DNA of 32,065 nucleotides from Methylocystis sp. (GCF_021731785.1 NZ_JAKFWS010000063.1:1-32065); one strand, 5' to 3'. Positions 9,083 through 19,458 are shown, counted from the first letter of the stretch. Made by a program: numbers and translations. Notes: a model not told the origin generated them from the sequence alone.

Positions 9083-9838
9083 TTAGAGCGCTTGCGCCCG
9101 CCCCTCCTCCATCGCCCGGCGCATGCGGGCGATCGCCTCCGCAAGACCGACGAAAATCGCCTCGCCGATGACGAAATGGCCGATGTTGAGTTCGACGATC
9201 TGCGGCAGCGTCGAGACGCGGCGCGCCGTCTCATAATCGAGGCCATGCCCGGCGTGAATCTCGAGGCCGCGGGCGGCGCCGTAGGCGGCGGCTTCCGCGA
9301 TCCGGGCGAATTCGGCTTCGGCCCGGCCCGTATCGCCGACCTCGAGCGCGTGACACCAGGCGCCGGTATGGAGCTCGACCACCGGCGCCTTGATCGAGAC
9401 TGCGGCGTCGAGCGCCTCCCGCGATGGCTCGATGAACAGCGACACGCGCACGCCTTCGCGGGTGAGCTGATCGACGTAGGGCATCAGGTAGTCGTGCTGG
9501 CTGACGACATCGAGGCCGCCCTCGGTCGTGCGCTCGGTGCGCTTTTCCGGCACCAGACAGACGGCGTGCGGCGACGTCGCGACGGCGATGTCGAGCATCT
9601 GCTCGGTCGCCGCCATTTCGAAATTGAGCGGCTTCGAGATCGCCGCCTTCAGCCGCGCCATGTCGGCGTCGTTGATGTGACGGCGATCTTCTCGCAGATG
9701 CGCGGTGATCCCGTCGGCGCCGGCGTCGATGGCGAGGAGCGCGGCGCGCACGGGGTCGGGCCGCGGACCGCCGCGCGCATTGCGGACGGTCGCGACGTGA
9801 TCGACGTTGACGCCGAGGCGAAGGGGCGGCGAGGTCAT
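9083..9838 (-). CDS. pdxJ: Pyridoxine 5'-phosphate synthase
   Basis: PdxJ condenses 1-deoxy-D-xylulose 5-phosphate with 3-amino-2-oxopropyl phosphate, the ring-closing step of the DXP-dependent vitamin B6 pathway. The 251-residue product has [17 protein letters not shown] at the start, [24 protein letters not shown] and the late IHAGHGLDY motif, all typical. ATG 9838 gives the usual length; a start at 9919 would add 27 poorly conserved residues. A 222-bp gap (8861-9082) separates it from lepB and holds no convincing gene. It is divergent from the broken AraC-type gene. Confidence 0.97.
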   Translation of the reverse strand: MTSPPLRLGVNVDHVATVRNARGGPRPDPVRAALLAIDAGADGITAHLREDRRHINDADMARLKAAISKPLNFEMAATEQMLDIAVATSPHAVCLVPEKRTERTTEGGLDVVSQHDYLMPYVDQLTREGVRVSLFIEPSREALDAAVSIKAPVVELHTGAWCHALEVGDTGRAEAEFARIAEAAAYGAARGLEIHAGHGLDYETARRVSTLPQIVELNIGHFVIGEAIFVGLAEAIARMRRAMEEGRAQAL

Positions 9839-9952
9839 CACGCTCCTATAGCGCGCGGGTAGACGGTTTGTCATTGGGCGCGCGGCCGGCGCGGCGGCGC
9901 AAAGAGCAATTTCAGTCAAGAAGCCGGTCCTCGCGCTTGCTACGATGCGAGG

Positions 9953-10830
9953 ATGGAGATCAGGACAAGATCAAAGGAACCCGTTTACGCGCGACGCATC
10001 AACCGCGTGCTGGATTACATCGACAGGCATCTCGACGAAGAGCTGACCGTCGACGCGTTGAGCGAAGTGGCGAACTTTTCAAAATTCCACTTTCATCGGC
10101 AATTCTCCCAGCACTGCGGGATCAGCCTCGCACGCTACATTCAATTCATGAGGCTCAAGCGAGCCTCCTATCGACTGGCGTTCAATCCGACCGCGCCGAT
10201 CATCGACATCGCCTTGGATTCGGGGTTCGAAAATCCTGAATCCTTCTCTCGCGCCTTCAAGGCCGCATTCGGCCAGACGCCCAGCGCGTTCCGCAAGACG
10301 CCGGACTGGGCGTCATGGAGCGCGCGATCTCGCAGCCTTCCAGCCAGCGAAAGGACGAATGACATGGACGTAAAGATCATCGACGTCGAACCCGTATTGG
10401 TCGCGGCGCTCGAACATCGCGGCGCGCCGGCGCTGCTCAACGTCTCAGTGCAGCGCTTCATCGCCTGGCGAAAGTCGTCCGGGCTTTCTCCGGTCAGCCA
10501 ATGCGAGACCTATGGCGTGCCCTATAACGACCCAACACGACGCCGCCGGAGGAGTTCCGCTTCGATATTTGCGGCTCGGCGCCGGCGCCGGTTCCCGCCA
10601 ATGAGCACGGCGTCGTCACCAAGACGATCCCCGGTGGCCGCTGCGCCATGACGATCCACGCCGGTTCTCGCGACCGGATCGACGAGAGCGTTTATGCGCT
10701 CTATCGCGACTGGCTGCCGGGTTCGGGAGAAGAACTGCGGGATTTCCCGGTCTATTTCCACTATCTGAACCTCGATCACGATACGCCGGAGCACCGCCAT
10801 CTGACCGAGATTTATTTGCCGCTGAAATAG
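9953..10830 (+). pseudogene. AraC-type regulator with GyrI-like domain; frameshifted
   Basis: The first part encodes an AraC/XylS double helix-turn-helix domain (about residues 10-115: LDYIDRHLDEELTVDALSE through FGQTPSAFRKTPDW). Then follows a GyrI-like effector-binding domain starting MDVKIIDVEPVLVAALEHRG. That domain breaks after YGVPYNDP: the frame becomes Arg-rich nonsense to about 10651, while frame 1 resumes as EEFRFDICGS, GGRCAMTIHAGSRD and PVYFHYLNL to TAG 10830. One missing C in the CCC run at 10531-10533 explains it. Intact, the product would be about 292 residues. AraC-GyrI proteins generally sense small cationic or drug-like ligands, so a role in drug response is a family-level guess. 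It is divergent from pdxJ, with no obvious target gene next to it. Confidence 0.8.
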
Positions 10831-10938
10831 GGTCCGCACGGGGCGTTGCAGGCGTTACGCTCCTTGCAATGACGATCATCAACGATTGCACTAAAACACT
10901 ATCGGCCGATCGCGCACGAGACGCGCCTTGGGAGTGAC

Positions 10939-11448
10939 GTGCGAGCGATTCAAACTGAATTGGCATGGCTTGGAAATTTTCTGATGAGCCACGAACTTGC
11001 TGAAGTGCAGAGCCCAGATGACTGGAAGGATTATCATTTCCTTCGCCGAACGGTTTTGTGGGAAGCAAAGGGAAGACACAACTATAACGAAAATCATCCG
11101 GACGAACGCCTCGATGCCAATCACCCATTGTTGTTGAGGCTGCATGGGCGTCCGATTGGCGCCGTTCGTCTTGACGAAGCTGGCTCCTGCTCGGGAGTTG
11201 TGAGGCTGGTGTCGATTGCGCTAGCCGCGCAGCGGTCGGGGCACGGAAGTATGCTTTCATCGCTGACCGAAGCCTATGCACGGCGTCTCGGGATAACGAC
11301 CTTGTTGGTCAACTCAGCCCCCGACGCTGTGGGCTTCTATGAAAAAATGGGATGGAAAAAAGATATCTGGGACGAGTCGGAACTGAGAGGATTGGCCTCC
11401 GACTGCATTCAGATGACCAAGGAAATTGGCGCTGAAACCATCAAATGA
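10939..11448 (+). CDS. GNAT-family N-acetyltransferase
   Basis: The 169-residue product has the GNAT acetyl-CoA motif in QRSGHGSMLSSLTEAYARRL (motif A, R/QxxGxG) and the C-terminal beta strand NSAPDAVGFYEKMGW. The acyl acceptor cannot be told from the sequence. The start is probably GTG 10939, because GGGAG lies just upstream at a suitable distance; ATG 10984 (MSHELAEV) is the alternative and would still keep the whole fold. The GC content is visibly lower than in the neighbouring core genes, which fits acquisition by transfer. It is convergent with rsh. Confidence 0.77.
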   Translation: MRAIQTELAWLGNFLMSHELAEVQSPDDWKDYHFLRRTVLWEAKGRHNYNENHPDERLDANHPLLLRLHGRPIGAVRLDEAGSCSGVVRLVSIALAAQRSGHGSMLSSLTEAYARRLGITTLLVNSAPDAVGFYEKMGWKKDIWDESELRGLASDCIQMTKEIGAETIK

Positions 11449-11490
11449 TAGTTCAAGCGAACTGTCTGAAACTCTAACGCCGTAACCGCC

Positions 11491-13701
11491 TCACCCAATC
11501 ATCCGCTCCACCTTGCTCACCAGCGGGCTCGCGCGCAGGCGCGTCACGATGCTGTTGAGGTGTTTCAAGTCCGCGACTTCGAGATCGAAGGTCATTTCGC
11601 GGAAATCCGGCGAATGCGCCTTGAAGCTGATGTTGTCGATATTGGCGCCGGTTTCGCCGATCAGCGTCGCCAGCGCGCCGAGCGTGCCCGGCTCGTTGAT
11701 CGCGGTCGCGACGATGCGGACGGGAAACAGCGCCGAGGAGCCGGCTTCGATATCCCAGCGCACATCGAGCCAGCGCTCGGGCTGATCATCAAAAGCGGTG
11801 AGCGACGGCGACTGGATCGGATAGATGGTGATGCCTTCGCCGGGCGTGAAAATCCCGACGATGCGGTCGCCCGGCACGGCGCCGCCATCCGGCGCAAAAC
11901 GCACCGGGGCGTCGCCCTGCAGGCCGCGGATCGGAATCGCGCCGCCGCCATCGTCTTTCGCGCCCGGCGCCTTGAAGACGACATTGGCGTTCGCCTTGAC
12001 GCCGAACCATCCCGGTTCGCCCGGACCGATGGCGGTGGGCGCCGCCTTGCGCTCTTCGCTGAAGTCCGGATAGACCGCCTTGACGACGTCGCCCGAATAG
12101 ATTTCGCCACGGCCAACTGCCGCAAGCGCGTCTTCGACCGACGGATGCGCCAGCCGCCGCAGCACCCCTTTCAGCTTGTCCTCGCTCCAGACCCGGCCGG
12201 CGCGCTCAAAAGCCCGCTCGACGATCTGCCGGCCTAGTCCGGCATATTGCTGGCGCACGGCGTCGCGCGTCGCGCGCCGGATCGCGGCCCGCGCTTTGCC
12301 GGTCGCGACCGCCGCCTCCCAGGCGGCCGGCGGCACATGGCCCTCGGCGCGGATGATCTCGACCTCGTCGCCGTTCTTGAGCTGCGACAGCACCGGGGCG
12401 ACGCGTCCGTTGATTTTGGCGCCGACGGCTGAATCGCCGAGTTTGGTGTGCACGGCATAGGCGAAATCGATCGGCGTCGCGCCGCGCGGGAGCGCGATCA
12501 ATCCGCCCTTCGGCGTGAAGCAGAACACCTGATCCTGAAACAGTTCGAGGCGGGTATGTTCGAGGAATTCCTCGGGACTGTCGCCATGCGCGAGCAGATC
12601 GAGGGTTTCCTGCAGCCAGCGGAAGGCGCGGCTTTCCTTGGCGAGCTCCTCACGGCCCTGCGCGCCGATCGCGTCCTTATAAAGCGCGTGGGCGGCGATG
12701 CCGAAGCGAGCGATCTCATGCATTTCGGCGGTGCGAATCTGCAGTTCGACGCGCTGATGGCCGGGACCGATCACAGTCGTGTGGATCGAACGATAGTCGT
12801 TCTGTTTCGGCGTCGAGATATAGTCCTTGAAGCGGCCGGGGACATTGGGCCATTTCGTATGCACGACGCCGAGCGCGCGATAGCAGTCCTCGACGGTCCC
12901 GACGATGATTCGAAAGCCGAAAATGTCGGATAGCTGCTCGAAAGAGATCGACTTGCGCTCCATCTTTCGCCACACCGAATAAGGCGTCTTCTGCCGCCCG
13001 GTGACCGCCGCGGTGATGCCGCGCGCCGCAAACTCCTTGGTCAGTTCGTCCTCGATGCGCTTGATGATGCGGCCGTTCTTCGCGCGCAGATCATGCAGCC
13101 GCTGTTCGATGGTCTGATGCGCTTCCGGCATCAGGTGGCGGAAGGCGAGGCCTTCAAGTTCCTCGCGCAGACGCTGCATGCCCATGCGGCCGGCGAGCGG
13201 CGCATAAATGTCGAGCGTCTCCTGAGCGATGCGCGCGCGCTTGTCCTGCGGCACGAAGTGCAGCGTGCGCATATTGTGCAGCCGGTCGGCGAGCTTGACG
13301 AGGAGCACGCGCACGTCTTCGGCGACGGCGAGCAGCAATTTGCGGAAATTCTCGCCCTGCCGCGCCTGCTTGGTGACCAGATCGAGCTTTTCGATCTTGG
13401 TCAGGCCCTCGACGAGTTTGCCGATCTGTTCTCCAAACAGCCGGTCGATCTCCTCGCGCGTCGCATTGGTGTCTTCGAGCGTGTCGTGGAGCACGGCCGC
13501 GACGATCGTCGCGTCGTCGAGCTTCAGATCGGTCAGGATGGCGGCGACTTCGAGCGGATGCGAGAAATAGGGGTCGCCGGAGGCGCGGGTCTGCGCCCCA
13601 TGCGCCTTCATCGCGTAGACATAGGCTCGGTTCAACAAATCCTCGTCGACGCGCGGGTTATACTTCCGCACGCGTTCGACAAGCTCGTACTGACGCATCA
13701 T
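11491..13701 (-). CDS. rsh: Bifunctional (p)ppGpp synthetase/hydrolase
   Basis: RSH makes and degrades (p)ppGpp, the stringent-response alarmone. The 736-residue product has, in order, an HD hydrolase domain (SHPLEVAAIL, VLHDTLEDT), a synthetase domain (GRFKDYISTPKQNDYRSIHT), a TGS domain (FTPKGGLIALPRGATPIDFA) and a C-terminal ACT domain. The RFKD form of the synthetase motif together with the intact HD motif indicates a bifunctional enzyme, consistent with the single RSH of most alphaproteobacteria. ATG 13701 (MMRQYELVERV) is the start typical of the family; GTG 13764 would add 21 unconserved residues. It lies 226 bp downstream of rpoZ on the same strand. Confidence 0.95.
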   Translation of the reverse strand: MMRQYELVERVRKYNPRVDEDLLNRAYVYAMKAHGAQTRASGDPYFSHPLEVAAILTDLKLDDATIVAAVLHDTLEDTNATREEIDRLFGEQIGKLVEGLTKIEKLDLVTKQARQGENFRKLLLAVAEDVRVLLVKLADRLHNMRTLHFVPQDKRARIAQETLDIYAPLAGRMGMQRLREELEGLAFRHLMPEAHQTIEQRLHDLRAKNGRIIKRIEDELTKEFAARGITAAVTGRQKTPYSVWRKMERKSISFEQLSDIFGFRIIVGTVEDCYRALGVVHTKWPNVPGRFKDYISTPKQNDYRSIHTTVIGPGHQRVELQIRTAEMHEIARFGIAAHALYKDAIGAQGREELAKESRAFRWLQETLDLLAHGDSPEEFLEHTRLELFQDQVFCFTPKGGLIALPRGATPIDFAYAVHTKLGDSAVGAKINGRVAPVLSQLKNGDEVEIIRAEGHVPPAAWEAAVATGKARAAIRRATRDAVRQQYAGLGRQIVERAFERAGRVWSEDKLKGVLRRLAHPSVEDALAAVGRGEIYSGDVVKAVYPDFSEERKAAPTAIGPGEPGWFGVKANANVVFKAPGAKDDGGGAIPIRGLQGDAPVRFAPDGGAVPGDRIVGIFTPGEGITIYPIQSPSLTAFDDQPERWLDVRWDIEAGSSALFPVRIVATAINEPGTLGALATLIGETGANIDNISFKAHSPDFREMTFDLEVADLKHLNSIVTRLRASPLVSKVERMIG

Positions 13702-13927
13702 GCGCGTGGCGCCAAAGACTGGTTGTGCGCCGACGCGTCGGCCGGACCCCGTGCGCAAATTCACGCAAGAGGCAAGGCAGGCTGCGCCGGAGCGGCGGGT
13801 GTAGCGCGCCGAGGATAGCGCAGCCTAGCCGCCGTGACCAACAGCGGCGTGGCGCGCACGTGAGTTTCGGCAGCGACTTATCGGGCGAACCGGCTCTCGA
13901 AAGGCTTTGTCAGGCCGATCGCGTCAC

Positions 13928-14314
13928 CTACTCCGCTTCGTCTTCGACCTCGGCGGGCGGCACAAGACCTTCGAGACCGCGCAGCAGGTCTTCTTCGGTC
14001 ATCCGGTCGAACTGCTGCTCGCCCTCGAGGTCGACGCCGACCGCCGGCGTCAAGGCAGGCGCCGTCTCGGCTTCCGGTTCGTCGACTTCGACGTGACGCT
14101 GCAGCGAGTGGATGAAGTCCTCGGATAGATCTTCCGGCGCAAGCGCCGCTTCGGCGATTTCGCGAAGGGCGACAACCGGGTTTTTGTCGCGGTCGCGATC
14201 AACCAGGATTGGCTGCCCCGACGAGATGTTCCGCGCCCGATGCGCCGCGAGAAGAACGAGGTCGAAGCGGTTTTCGATTTTGTCGATGCAATCTTCGACA
14301 GTAACGCGCGCCAT
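13928..14314 (-). CDS. rpoZ: RNA polymerase omega subunit
   Basis: Omega helps assemble and stabilise RNA polymerase around the beta-prime subunit and takes part in the ppGpp binding site in proteobacteria. The 128-residue product starts [20 protein letters not shown], then [14 protein letters not shown] and [11 protein letters not shown], the conserved core. A long acidic tail (about residues 75-128, rich in Glu) extends past the E. coli length, as in other alphaproteobacteria. Linkage to rsh downstream pairs the ppGpp enzyme with its polymerase target. An upstream in-frame start at 14377 is not supported by conservation. Confidence 0.93.
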   Translation of the reverse strand: MARVTVEDCIDKIENRFDLVLLAAHRARNISSGQPILVDRDRDKNPVVALREIAEAALAPEDLSEDFIHSLQRHVEVDEPEAETAPALTPAVGVDLEGEQQFDRMTEEDLLRGLEGLVPPAEVEDEAE

Positions 14315-14703
14315 CTGCTGCCAAGCTCCATTCGGTTCAGGAGTAGCGCTGATACGCCAATCATGAAAATTAGGCAATAATTTCTTGAGCCTAGACGCAC
14401 CTTCAATTTGTTTTGACGCTGCTTTTCGGATTCATTCCAGAAAATGCCTGATGATCCGCCCGTAAAATGACGCAGTTCCTCTTGACGCTGTGACGTTGAG
14501 GGGCGATGTATTTGGAAGAGACGCGCGCAGCGCTTTTTCAAAATGGCTGTCTGAACAGCCTCGGCGGACGCAGCGAAAACGGCGCAATCGCCGTGGCGGT
14601 TTTTGAGGCCGGCCATCGAGACGATTAAGCTAAACGCAGAAGTTGCGGGTTGACGGCATATTCTGTACCCGCGTGAACACACTAACCCGACCGCGAGACT
14701 CAT
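14315..14703. promoter_or_regulatory. Divergent regulatory region between rpoZ and the NYN gene
   Basis: This 389-bp gap separates two divergent genes and must hold both promoters. On the plus strand, TTGACG at 14651-14656 could be a -35 box, but I see no good -10 at the matching distance. On the minus strand, TTGAAG followed 17 bases later by AAATTA, about 80 bp before rpoZ, is a weak candidate. Open frames across this stretch have no recognisable product and poor composition, so I see no gene here. Confidence 0.35.
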
Positions 14704-15312
14704 ATGGCAGATGTCGAACGAACTGCGTTATTCATTGACGGCGCGAACCTGTACGCGACCGCAAAATCGCTGGGATTCGATATTGATTATAAACGGCTGC
14801 TCCGCGAATTCCAGGGCAAAGGCCGTCTGATCCGAGCCTTTTACTATACTGCGCTGATCGAGGACCAGGAATACTCCTCGATCCGGCCGCTGATCGACTG
14901 GCTGGACTACAACGGCTACGCGGTTGTGACCAAGCCGACGAAGGAATTCGTCGATTCTCTCGGTCGCCGCAAGGTCAAGGGCAATATGGACATTGAGCTT
15001 GCGGTCGACGCCATGGAAATGGCCGGGCATATCGACCACATGGTTCTGTTCTCGGGCGACGGCGACTTCCGATCGCTGGTCGAAGCCGTGCAGCGGCGCG
15101 GCGTTCGCGTCTCGGTGATCTCGACGATCACCACCCAGCCGCCGATGATCGCCGACGAATTGCGTCGCCAGGCCGATGAATTCATCGACCTCATCCATCT
15201 TGTCGCCAAGATTGGCCGCGATCCGGGCGAGCGCGCCGAGCGCATGCAGCGCTATCAGGAGCGACCCCGTCCCACGCCTCAGGCGGCCCACGCCGAAGAT
15301 GAGGGCGAATGA
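14704..15312 (+). CDS. NYN-domain (LabA/DUF88) family protein, predicted RNase
   Basis: The 202-residue product has the PIN-like NYN fold. The acidic residues expected to bind metal are Asp12 in LFIDGANLY, Asp96 and Asp102 in KGNMDIELAVDAM, and Asp119/Asp121 in FSGDGDF. NYN proteins are generally thought to be ribonucleases; the substrate is unknown. The C-terminal 35 residues are charged and Pro/Gln-rich, probably disordered. It is divergent from rpoZ and convergent with smpB, with an inverted repeat between the latter two. Confidence 0.92.
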   Translation: MADVERTALFIDGANLYATAKSLGFDIDYKRLLREFQGKGRLIRAFYYTALIEDQEYSSIRPLIDWLDYNGYAVVTKPTKEFVDSLGRRKVKGNMDIELAVDAMEMAGHIDHMVLFSGDGDFRSLVEAVQRRGVRVSVISTITTQPPMIADELRRQADEFIDLIHLVAKIGRDPGERAERMQRYQERPRPTPQAAHAEDEGE

Positions 15313-15330
15313 GGTTAGGCGATTAAGCTA

Positions 15331-15372
15331 CCCAAAATTCGGCGTCTCCAATTGCAGAGGCCGAATTTTGGG
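15331..15372. terminator. Inverted repeat, probable bidirectional terminator
   Basis: CCCAAAATTCGGC (15331-15343) and its perfect reverse complement GCCGAATTTTGGG (15360-15372) flank a 16-base loop. The 13-bp stem lies between the ends of two convergent genes, the NYN gene (15312) and smpB (15382). There is no T run beyond the AAAA/TTTT inside the arms, so termination efficiency is uncertain. Confidence 0.6.
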
Positions 15373-15381
15373 CGCGTTCGA

Positions 15382-15858
15382 TCATCCACGGGCGCGCAAC
15401 AGGCGCCCTTTTTCGCGGCTCCAGTCGCGCTTCTTCTCAACTTCGCGCTTATCGTGCAGCTTCTTGCCTTTTGCCAGCGCAAGCTGCAGTTTGGCGCGTC
15501 CCTTTTCGTTGAAATAGAGCTTGAGCGGCACGATCGTCATGCCTTCGCGCTCGATGGCCTGCGACAGCTTGGCGAGTTCGCGTGACTTGAGCAGCAGCTT
15601 GCGCGGCCGTTTCGGCGGATGATTGAACCGGTTGCCGGCGAGATATTCGGGAATATTGGCGTTGACCAGCCACGCCTCGCCCTGACGATCGACATGCGCG
15701 TAGCTTTCGGCGATCGTCGCCTTGCCGGTGCGCAGCGACTTCACCTCCGTGCCCGTCAGCGCCAGCCCGGCTTCGAAAGTTTCGCCGATTTCATAATTGT
15801 AGCGCGCCTTGCGGTTATCGGCGACGGTCTTGAAATTCGGCTCCGGCTTTGCGGCCAC
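15382..15858 (-). CDS. smpB: SsrA-binding protein SmpB
   Basis: SmpB binds tmRNA and brings it to stalled ribosomes in trans-translation. The 158-residue product contains [31 protein letters not shown], a [20 protein letters not shown]-like segment, and the basic C-terminal tail [16 protein letters not shown] needed in the ribosomal decoding centre. Length and motifs are normal. It follows dapA on the same strand, separated by a long hairpin repeat that may decouple their expression. Confidence 0.97.
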   Translation of the reverse strand: MAAKPEPNFKTVADNRKARYNYEIGETFEAGLALTGTEVKSLRTGKATIAESYAHVDRQGEAWLVNANIPEYLAGNRFNHPPKRPRKLLLKSRELAKLSQAIEREGMTIVPLKLYFNEKGRAKLQLALAKGKKLHDKREVEKKRDWSREKGRLLRARG

Positions 15859-15912
15859 TGACTTTCCTCGAAGCGTTCCAGCGAAATAGACGAGAAACGC
15901 AGATATCGACCT

Positions 15913-16024
15913 TTAGAGCAGGTTCCGAAAAAGTTGACAGACTTTTTCGGAACCTGCTCTAACATTTTGATTTTGAGCGATTCCTTATCGATCACATGAT
16001 TCCATCTGATCGGGAAGCGCTCTA
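15913..16024. repeat. Intergenic repeat with a 22-bp perfect hairpin
   Basis: The arms at 15913-15934 and 15941-15962 are perfect reverse complements (22 bp) around the 6-base loop TGACAG, and both ends carry TTAGAGC/GCTCTAA. A second part, 15964-16024, reads GAGCGATTCC then a GATCACATGAT-type partial palindrome, and closes with GGGAAGCGCTCTA. The whole unit looks like a mobile short palindromic repeat of the kind dispersed in Rhizobiales. Its last bases CTA are, on the minus strand, the TAG stop codon of dapA. Confidence 0.75.
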
Positions 16025-16915
16025 GGCGCAAAGCGCGCCGGCGTGAACCATCGCCGCGCGGATGCGGTCCTTGGTGGCTTGCGTGCAGGGGACGAGAGGA
16101 AGCCGCACCTCTTCCTCGGCCTTGCCGAGCAACGCCAGGCCGTATTTGGCCCCGGTCACGCCGGCCTCGAGAAAAGTCGCGACATGCAGCGGCGTCAGCC
16201 GGTCCTGAATCTCCAGCGCCTTGGCGAAGTCGCCGGCGAGGCAAGCGTTCTGCAAGTCGGCGCAAAGCCGCGGCGCGATATTGGCGACGACTGAGATACA
16301 GCCGTGCGCGCCCGCCGCCATGCAGGCGAGCGCCGTGAGATCGTCGCCCGAAAGCTGGATGAAATCCGGCCCCATCGCTGCGCGTTGAAGCGAAATGCGG
16401 CCGATATTTCCTGTCGCGTCCTTTACGCCGACGACATTCCTCAACTCGGCGCAGCGCTTCATGGTATCGACGCTCATATCGATGACCGAGCGCGGCGGAA
16501 TATTGTAGATGATGATGGGGATCGAGACGGCGTCGTTGATCGCCTTGAAGTGCAGATAGAGCCCTTCCTGATTGGGCTTATTGTAGTAAGGCGTCACGAT
16601 GAGCAGCCCGTCGGCGCCCGCGCGCTCCGCATGGCCCGCGATGGCGATCGCCTCGCGCGTATTGTTCGAGCCTGCGCCGGCGATGACCGGCGCCCGCCCG
16701 CGCGCTGCGCGAATCGTTTCAGTGATGACGCGCCCGTGCTCCTCATGACTGAGCGTCGGGCTTTCGCCCGTCGTGCCAACCGGCACGAGGCCGTGCGTGC
16801 CATTTTCGATCTGCCAATCGATCAGCGCGCGCAGCGCGTCATAGTCGACCTCTCCATGGGAAAACGGCGTCACCAGGGCCGTCATCGACCCATGAAAAAT
16901 CGGCTTTCCGGTCAT
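16022..16915 (-). CDS. dapA: 4-hydroxy-tetrahydrodipicolinate synthase
   Basis: DapA condenses pyruvate with aspartate semialdehyde, the committed step to diaminopimelate and lysine. The 297-residue TIM-barrel product has the Schiff-base lysine in VGVKDATGN (Lys165), Tyr137 in IIIYNIPPR, the Thr pair in [11 protein letters not shown] (48-49) and Arg142. ATG 16915 is preferred because GGAAGG lies 9 bases upstream and the product begins [18 protein letters not shown], as in the family. An upstream extension has no homology signature. It is divergent from the lytic transglycosylase gene, and its stop codon coincides with the end of an intergenic repeat. Confidence 0.96.
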   Translation of the reverse strand: MTGKPIFHGSMTALVTPFSHGEVDYDALRALIDWQIENGTHGLVPVGTTGESPTLSHEEHGRVITETIRAARGRAPVIAGAGSNNTREAIAIAGHAERAGADGLLIVTPYYNKPNQEGLYLHFKAINDAVSIPIIIYNIPPRSVIDMSVDTMKRCAELRNVVGVKDATGNIGRISLQRAAMGPDFIQLSGDDLTALACMAAGAHGCISVVANIAPRLCADLQNACLAGDFAKALEIQDRLTPLHVATFLEAGVTGAKYGLALLGKAEEEVRLPLVPCTQATKDRIRAAMVHAGALCA

Positions 16916-17118
16916 TGAATCAACGCCTTCCCTACGCCCCAGAGCCGCCGTAATTGCGTCGCTAAGATTGAGGCGCCCTTCATAGCCGCTGGGCTGCGCT
17001 GAGGAAAGCCCTACGCTGGAGTCGCAGGGGGAGAGTTCGAAAAATCGTAGATGGCGCGCGAAGTTGATGCTTCGTAAACCAAGTGAGAGCAGCTTTTTCA
17101 CGCCAATAAGGAAACGCG

Positions 17119-19359
17119 GTGATGATGTTGCCTCGACGCGTCGCGACGCGGTTCAAACTCACAATCGGCATCGCGGCCCTGGCGATCGCCGTGCCGGCCT
17201 TCACCGGCTTTGACCGTCTCGGCGACGGCGAGTCGCGACGAACGGCCTCGCGGTGGACGCCCTCGGTCCCCTTCAGTCTCGGCGCGTGGCGCTCCCGGGT
17301 CGACTCCTTCCAGGAGGCCGTCCGCGACGTCTTAGAGCGCGGCCACGCAGATCGTGAGGCGGCACACCCTCTAGAGAATTCGCTTTTCAGCCCGGAGGAC
17401 GGCGACCTGCCGGCGATCGTGGCGAGCGCCCCGACGATGCGCTGGCTCAAGGGCGCCAAGACGGCGGCCGAATCCGCCGCGTCTCTGCTCGGAGAGGACG
17501 CGGACGCCTTCATCCAGGCGGTCGCGGCGTATAAAGCCGGCGACTTCGTTCATGGCGACGAAGCCGCGTCGCGCGTGCAGTCTCCCCTCGCCGCCGCCGC
17601 CGCCCGCTGGGTCGCCCTGCGTCTTCACCCACACGACGCTGGTTTCAGACGGATCGCCGCCTTCCTCGCAGTCCATCCGAATTGGCCTGCGGCGGATTGG
17701 CTTCGCCGTCGCGGCGAGCAGGCGCTCGTCGCCGAGCGTCAATCCGATAAGACCGTGCTGGCGTGGTTTGCAGAAACCAAGCCGCTTACCGCCTATGGAA
17801 AATATGCGCTGGCGCGGGCGAGCGCGCGCGACGGCGATTTCGAAACGGCGGCGGCGCTGGCGCGCGACGCCTGGCGCAACGAGGATATCGGACAGGGATT
17901 CGACGCGACCTTCAATAAGGAACTCGGCGAACTGCTGACGCCGGCCGATCACAAGTTCCGCGCCGACCGTCTGCTCTATGCGGGGAAGAATTCGCTCGCC
18001 TTGCGCAGCGCCGAACTCGCCGGCAAGGACGTCGTGCTGCTCGCCCGCGCGCGCATTTCCGGCGCCGACAAGTTGGCGGCGTCTTTGCCGCCGTCGGTGC
18101 AAAACGATCCGGGGCTGCTTTACGGGCGCGTGCACAAGCTGCGCAACGCCAACAAATTCGCCGAAGCGGGCGCTCTGCTGCGCAAGGCGCCGCGCGCCAT
18201 CGAAGAAGTCGTCGACGGCGACGTATGGTGGGAAGAGCGGCGCATCGTGGCGCGCAAGCTGCTCGATCAAAACGATCCCGAAACCGCCTATATCCTTTGC
18301 GCGCAACATGCGGCGGCAAAGACCAGCAACAAGGTCGACGCGGAATTCAACGCCGGCTGGATCGCCCTGCGGTTCCTGGGCGATCCGATCAAAGCCGAGC
18401 GTCACTTCAAGAACCTTGCGGCGATCGCCGAAACGCCGCTGCAAAAGTCCCGCGCATCCTATTGGTTGGGCCGCACGGCGGAAGCGGAGAACGACCCTAG
18501 GGCGAACAATTTCTATCTCCAGGCGGCGACACACTCGACGACCTTTTACGGACAACTGGCCGGCGCCCGGCTCGGGGCCGAAGACCATCCGCTTCGCCCG
18601 GCGCCGCAGGCCACATATGGCGAAAAGCGGGACGAAGCGGTCCGGGTCGCGGAGCTGCTGTTCGCCGTCGGAGAGAAGGATGTGGCCGCGCCGCTGGCGC
18701 TCGACAGCGCCAAATATTTGCATGACGAGGCGCAGGTCGCCGCGCTCGGCCAGATCGTCGCGCGCCAGGGCGACGCCAAACTTTCGCTCATTTACGGCAA
18801 GGCGGCTTCCTATCGAGGAATCGCGCTCGACGACGTCGCCTTCCCGGCCTATGGCGTTCCTGACTTCAACGCCCTTCCAGGCTCGGCGTCGCGCTCGATC
18901 GTATTCGCCGTCGCGCGCCAGGAAAGCGCTTTCGATCCGAAGGCGGTTTCATCCGCCGGCGCCATGGGCCTGATGCAGATGATCGCCTCCACGGCGCGAC
19001 ACACCGCCTCGATGCGCGGGGTAAGCTTCGACATCTCGCGGATGCTCAAAGATCCGCCCTTCAACGCCCAGCTCGGCGCGGCGCATCTGGGGATTCTGCT
19101 CGGCGAGTATCGCGGCGCTTATCTCCTCACATTCGCCGCCTACAACGCCGGCGGCGGACGCGTGAAACAATGGATCGACGCCTATGGCGATCCGCGCAAG
19201 CCCCATGTCGATCCGGTTGACTGGGTCGAGCGGATTCCTATCACCGAAACGCGCAATTACGTGCAGCGGGTGATGGAGAATTTCGTCGTCTATCGCGCCA
19301 AGTTCGAAGACAATGCGACTCGGTCGCCGCAGGTCGAACTCGCGCGCGTCGGTCTCTGA
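17119..19359 (+). CDS. Soluble lytic murein transglycosylase (Slt70-like)
   Basis: The enzyme cleaves the MurNAc-GlcNAc bond of peptidoglycan to give 1,6-anhydro products. The 746-residue product begins with a signal peptide ([20 protein letters not shown]). It then has a long helical superhelix of the Slt70 U-type and ends in a lysozyme-like SLT domain. The catalytic Glu602 lies in [10 protein letters not shown], followed by [27 protein letters not shown] and the late [12 protein letters not shown]. The start is GTG 17119, followed directly by two ATG codons that are alternatives. Its neighbour dapA makes the peptidoglycan precursor diaminopimelate, though the two are divergent and need not be co-regulated. 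Confidence 0.93.
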   Translation: MMMLPRRVATRFKLTIGIAALAIAVPAFTGFDRLGDGESRRTASRWTPSVPFSLGAWRSRVDSFQEAVRDVLERGHADREAAHPLENSLFSPEDGDLPAIVASAPTMRWLKGAKTAAESAASLLGEDADAFIQAVAAYKAGDFVHGDEAASRVQSPLAAAAARWVALRLHPHDAGFRRIAAFLAVHPNWPAADWLRRRGEQALVAERQSDKTVLAWFAETKPLTAYGKYALARASARDGDFETAAALARDAWRNEDIGQGFDATFNKELGELLTPADHKFRADRLLYAGKNSLALRSAELAGKDVVLLARARISGADKLAASLPPSVQNDPGLLYGRVHKLRNANKFAEAGALLRKAPRAIEEVVDGDVWWEERRIVARKLLDQNDPETAYILCAQHAAAKTSNKVDAEFNAGWIALRFLGDPIKAERHFKNLAAIAETPLQKSRASYWLGRTAEAENDPRANNFYLQAATHSTTFYGQLAGARLGAEDHPLRPAPQATYGEKRDEAVRVAELLFAVGEKDVAAPLALDSAKYLHDEAQVAALGQIVARQGDAKLSLIYGKAASYRGIALDDVAFPAYGVPDFNALPGSASRSIVFAVARQESAFDPKAVSSAGAMGLMQMIASTARHTASMRGVSFDISRMLKDPPFNAQLGAAHLGILLGEYRGAYLLTFAAYNAGGGRVKQWIDAYGDPRKPHVDPVDWVERIPITETRNYVQRVMENFVVYRAKFEDNATRSPQVELARVGL

Positions 19360-19458
19360 TCCGGCCCCATCCGGAGCTGTTCCGGAGCGCCGATCGCGCA
19401 CCGGCGCGCGTCAGCAGCGACATTGGGCTATTCAATAATTTCGTCACGCGATGATTTC

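Noticed and set aside
14050-14703. A 217-codon minus-strand frame across rpoZ and its upstream region
   Set aside because: No recognisable domain, and it overlaps rpoZ in another frame.
17371-18723. A 450-codon open frame antisense to the lytic transglycosylase gene
   Set aside because: It is a composition artefact; the plus strand has a signal peptide and full catalytic domain.
19375-19396. TCCGGAGCTGTTCCGGA inverted repeat after the transglycosylase gene
   Set aside because: Only a 6-bp stem and no T run; too weak to call a terminator.
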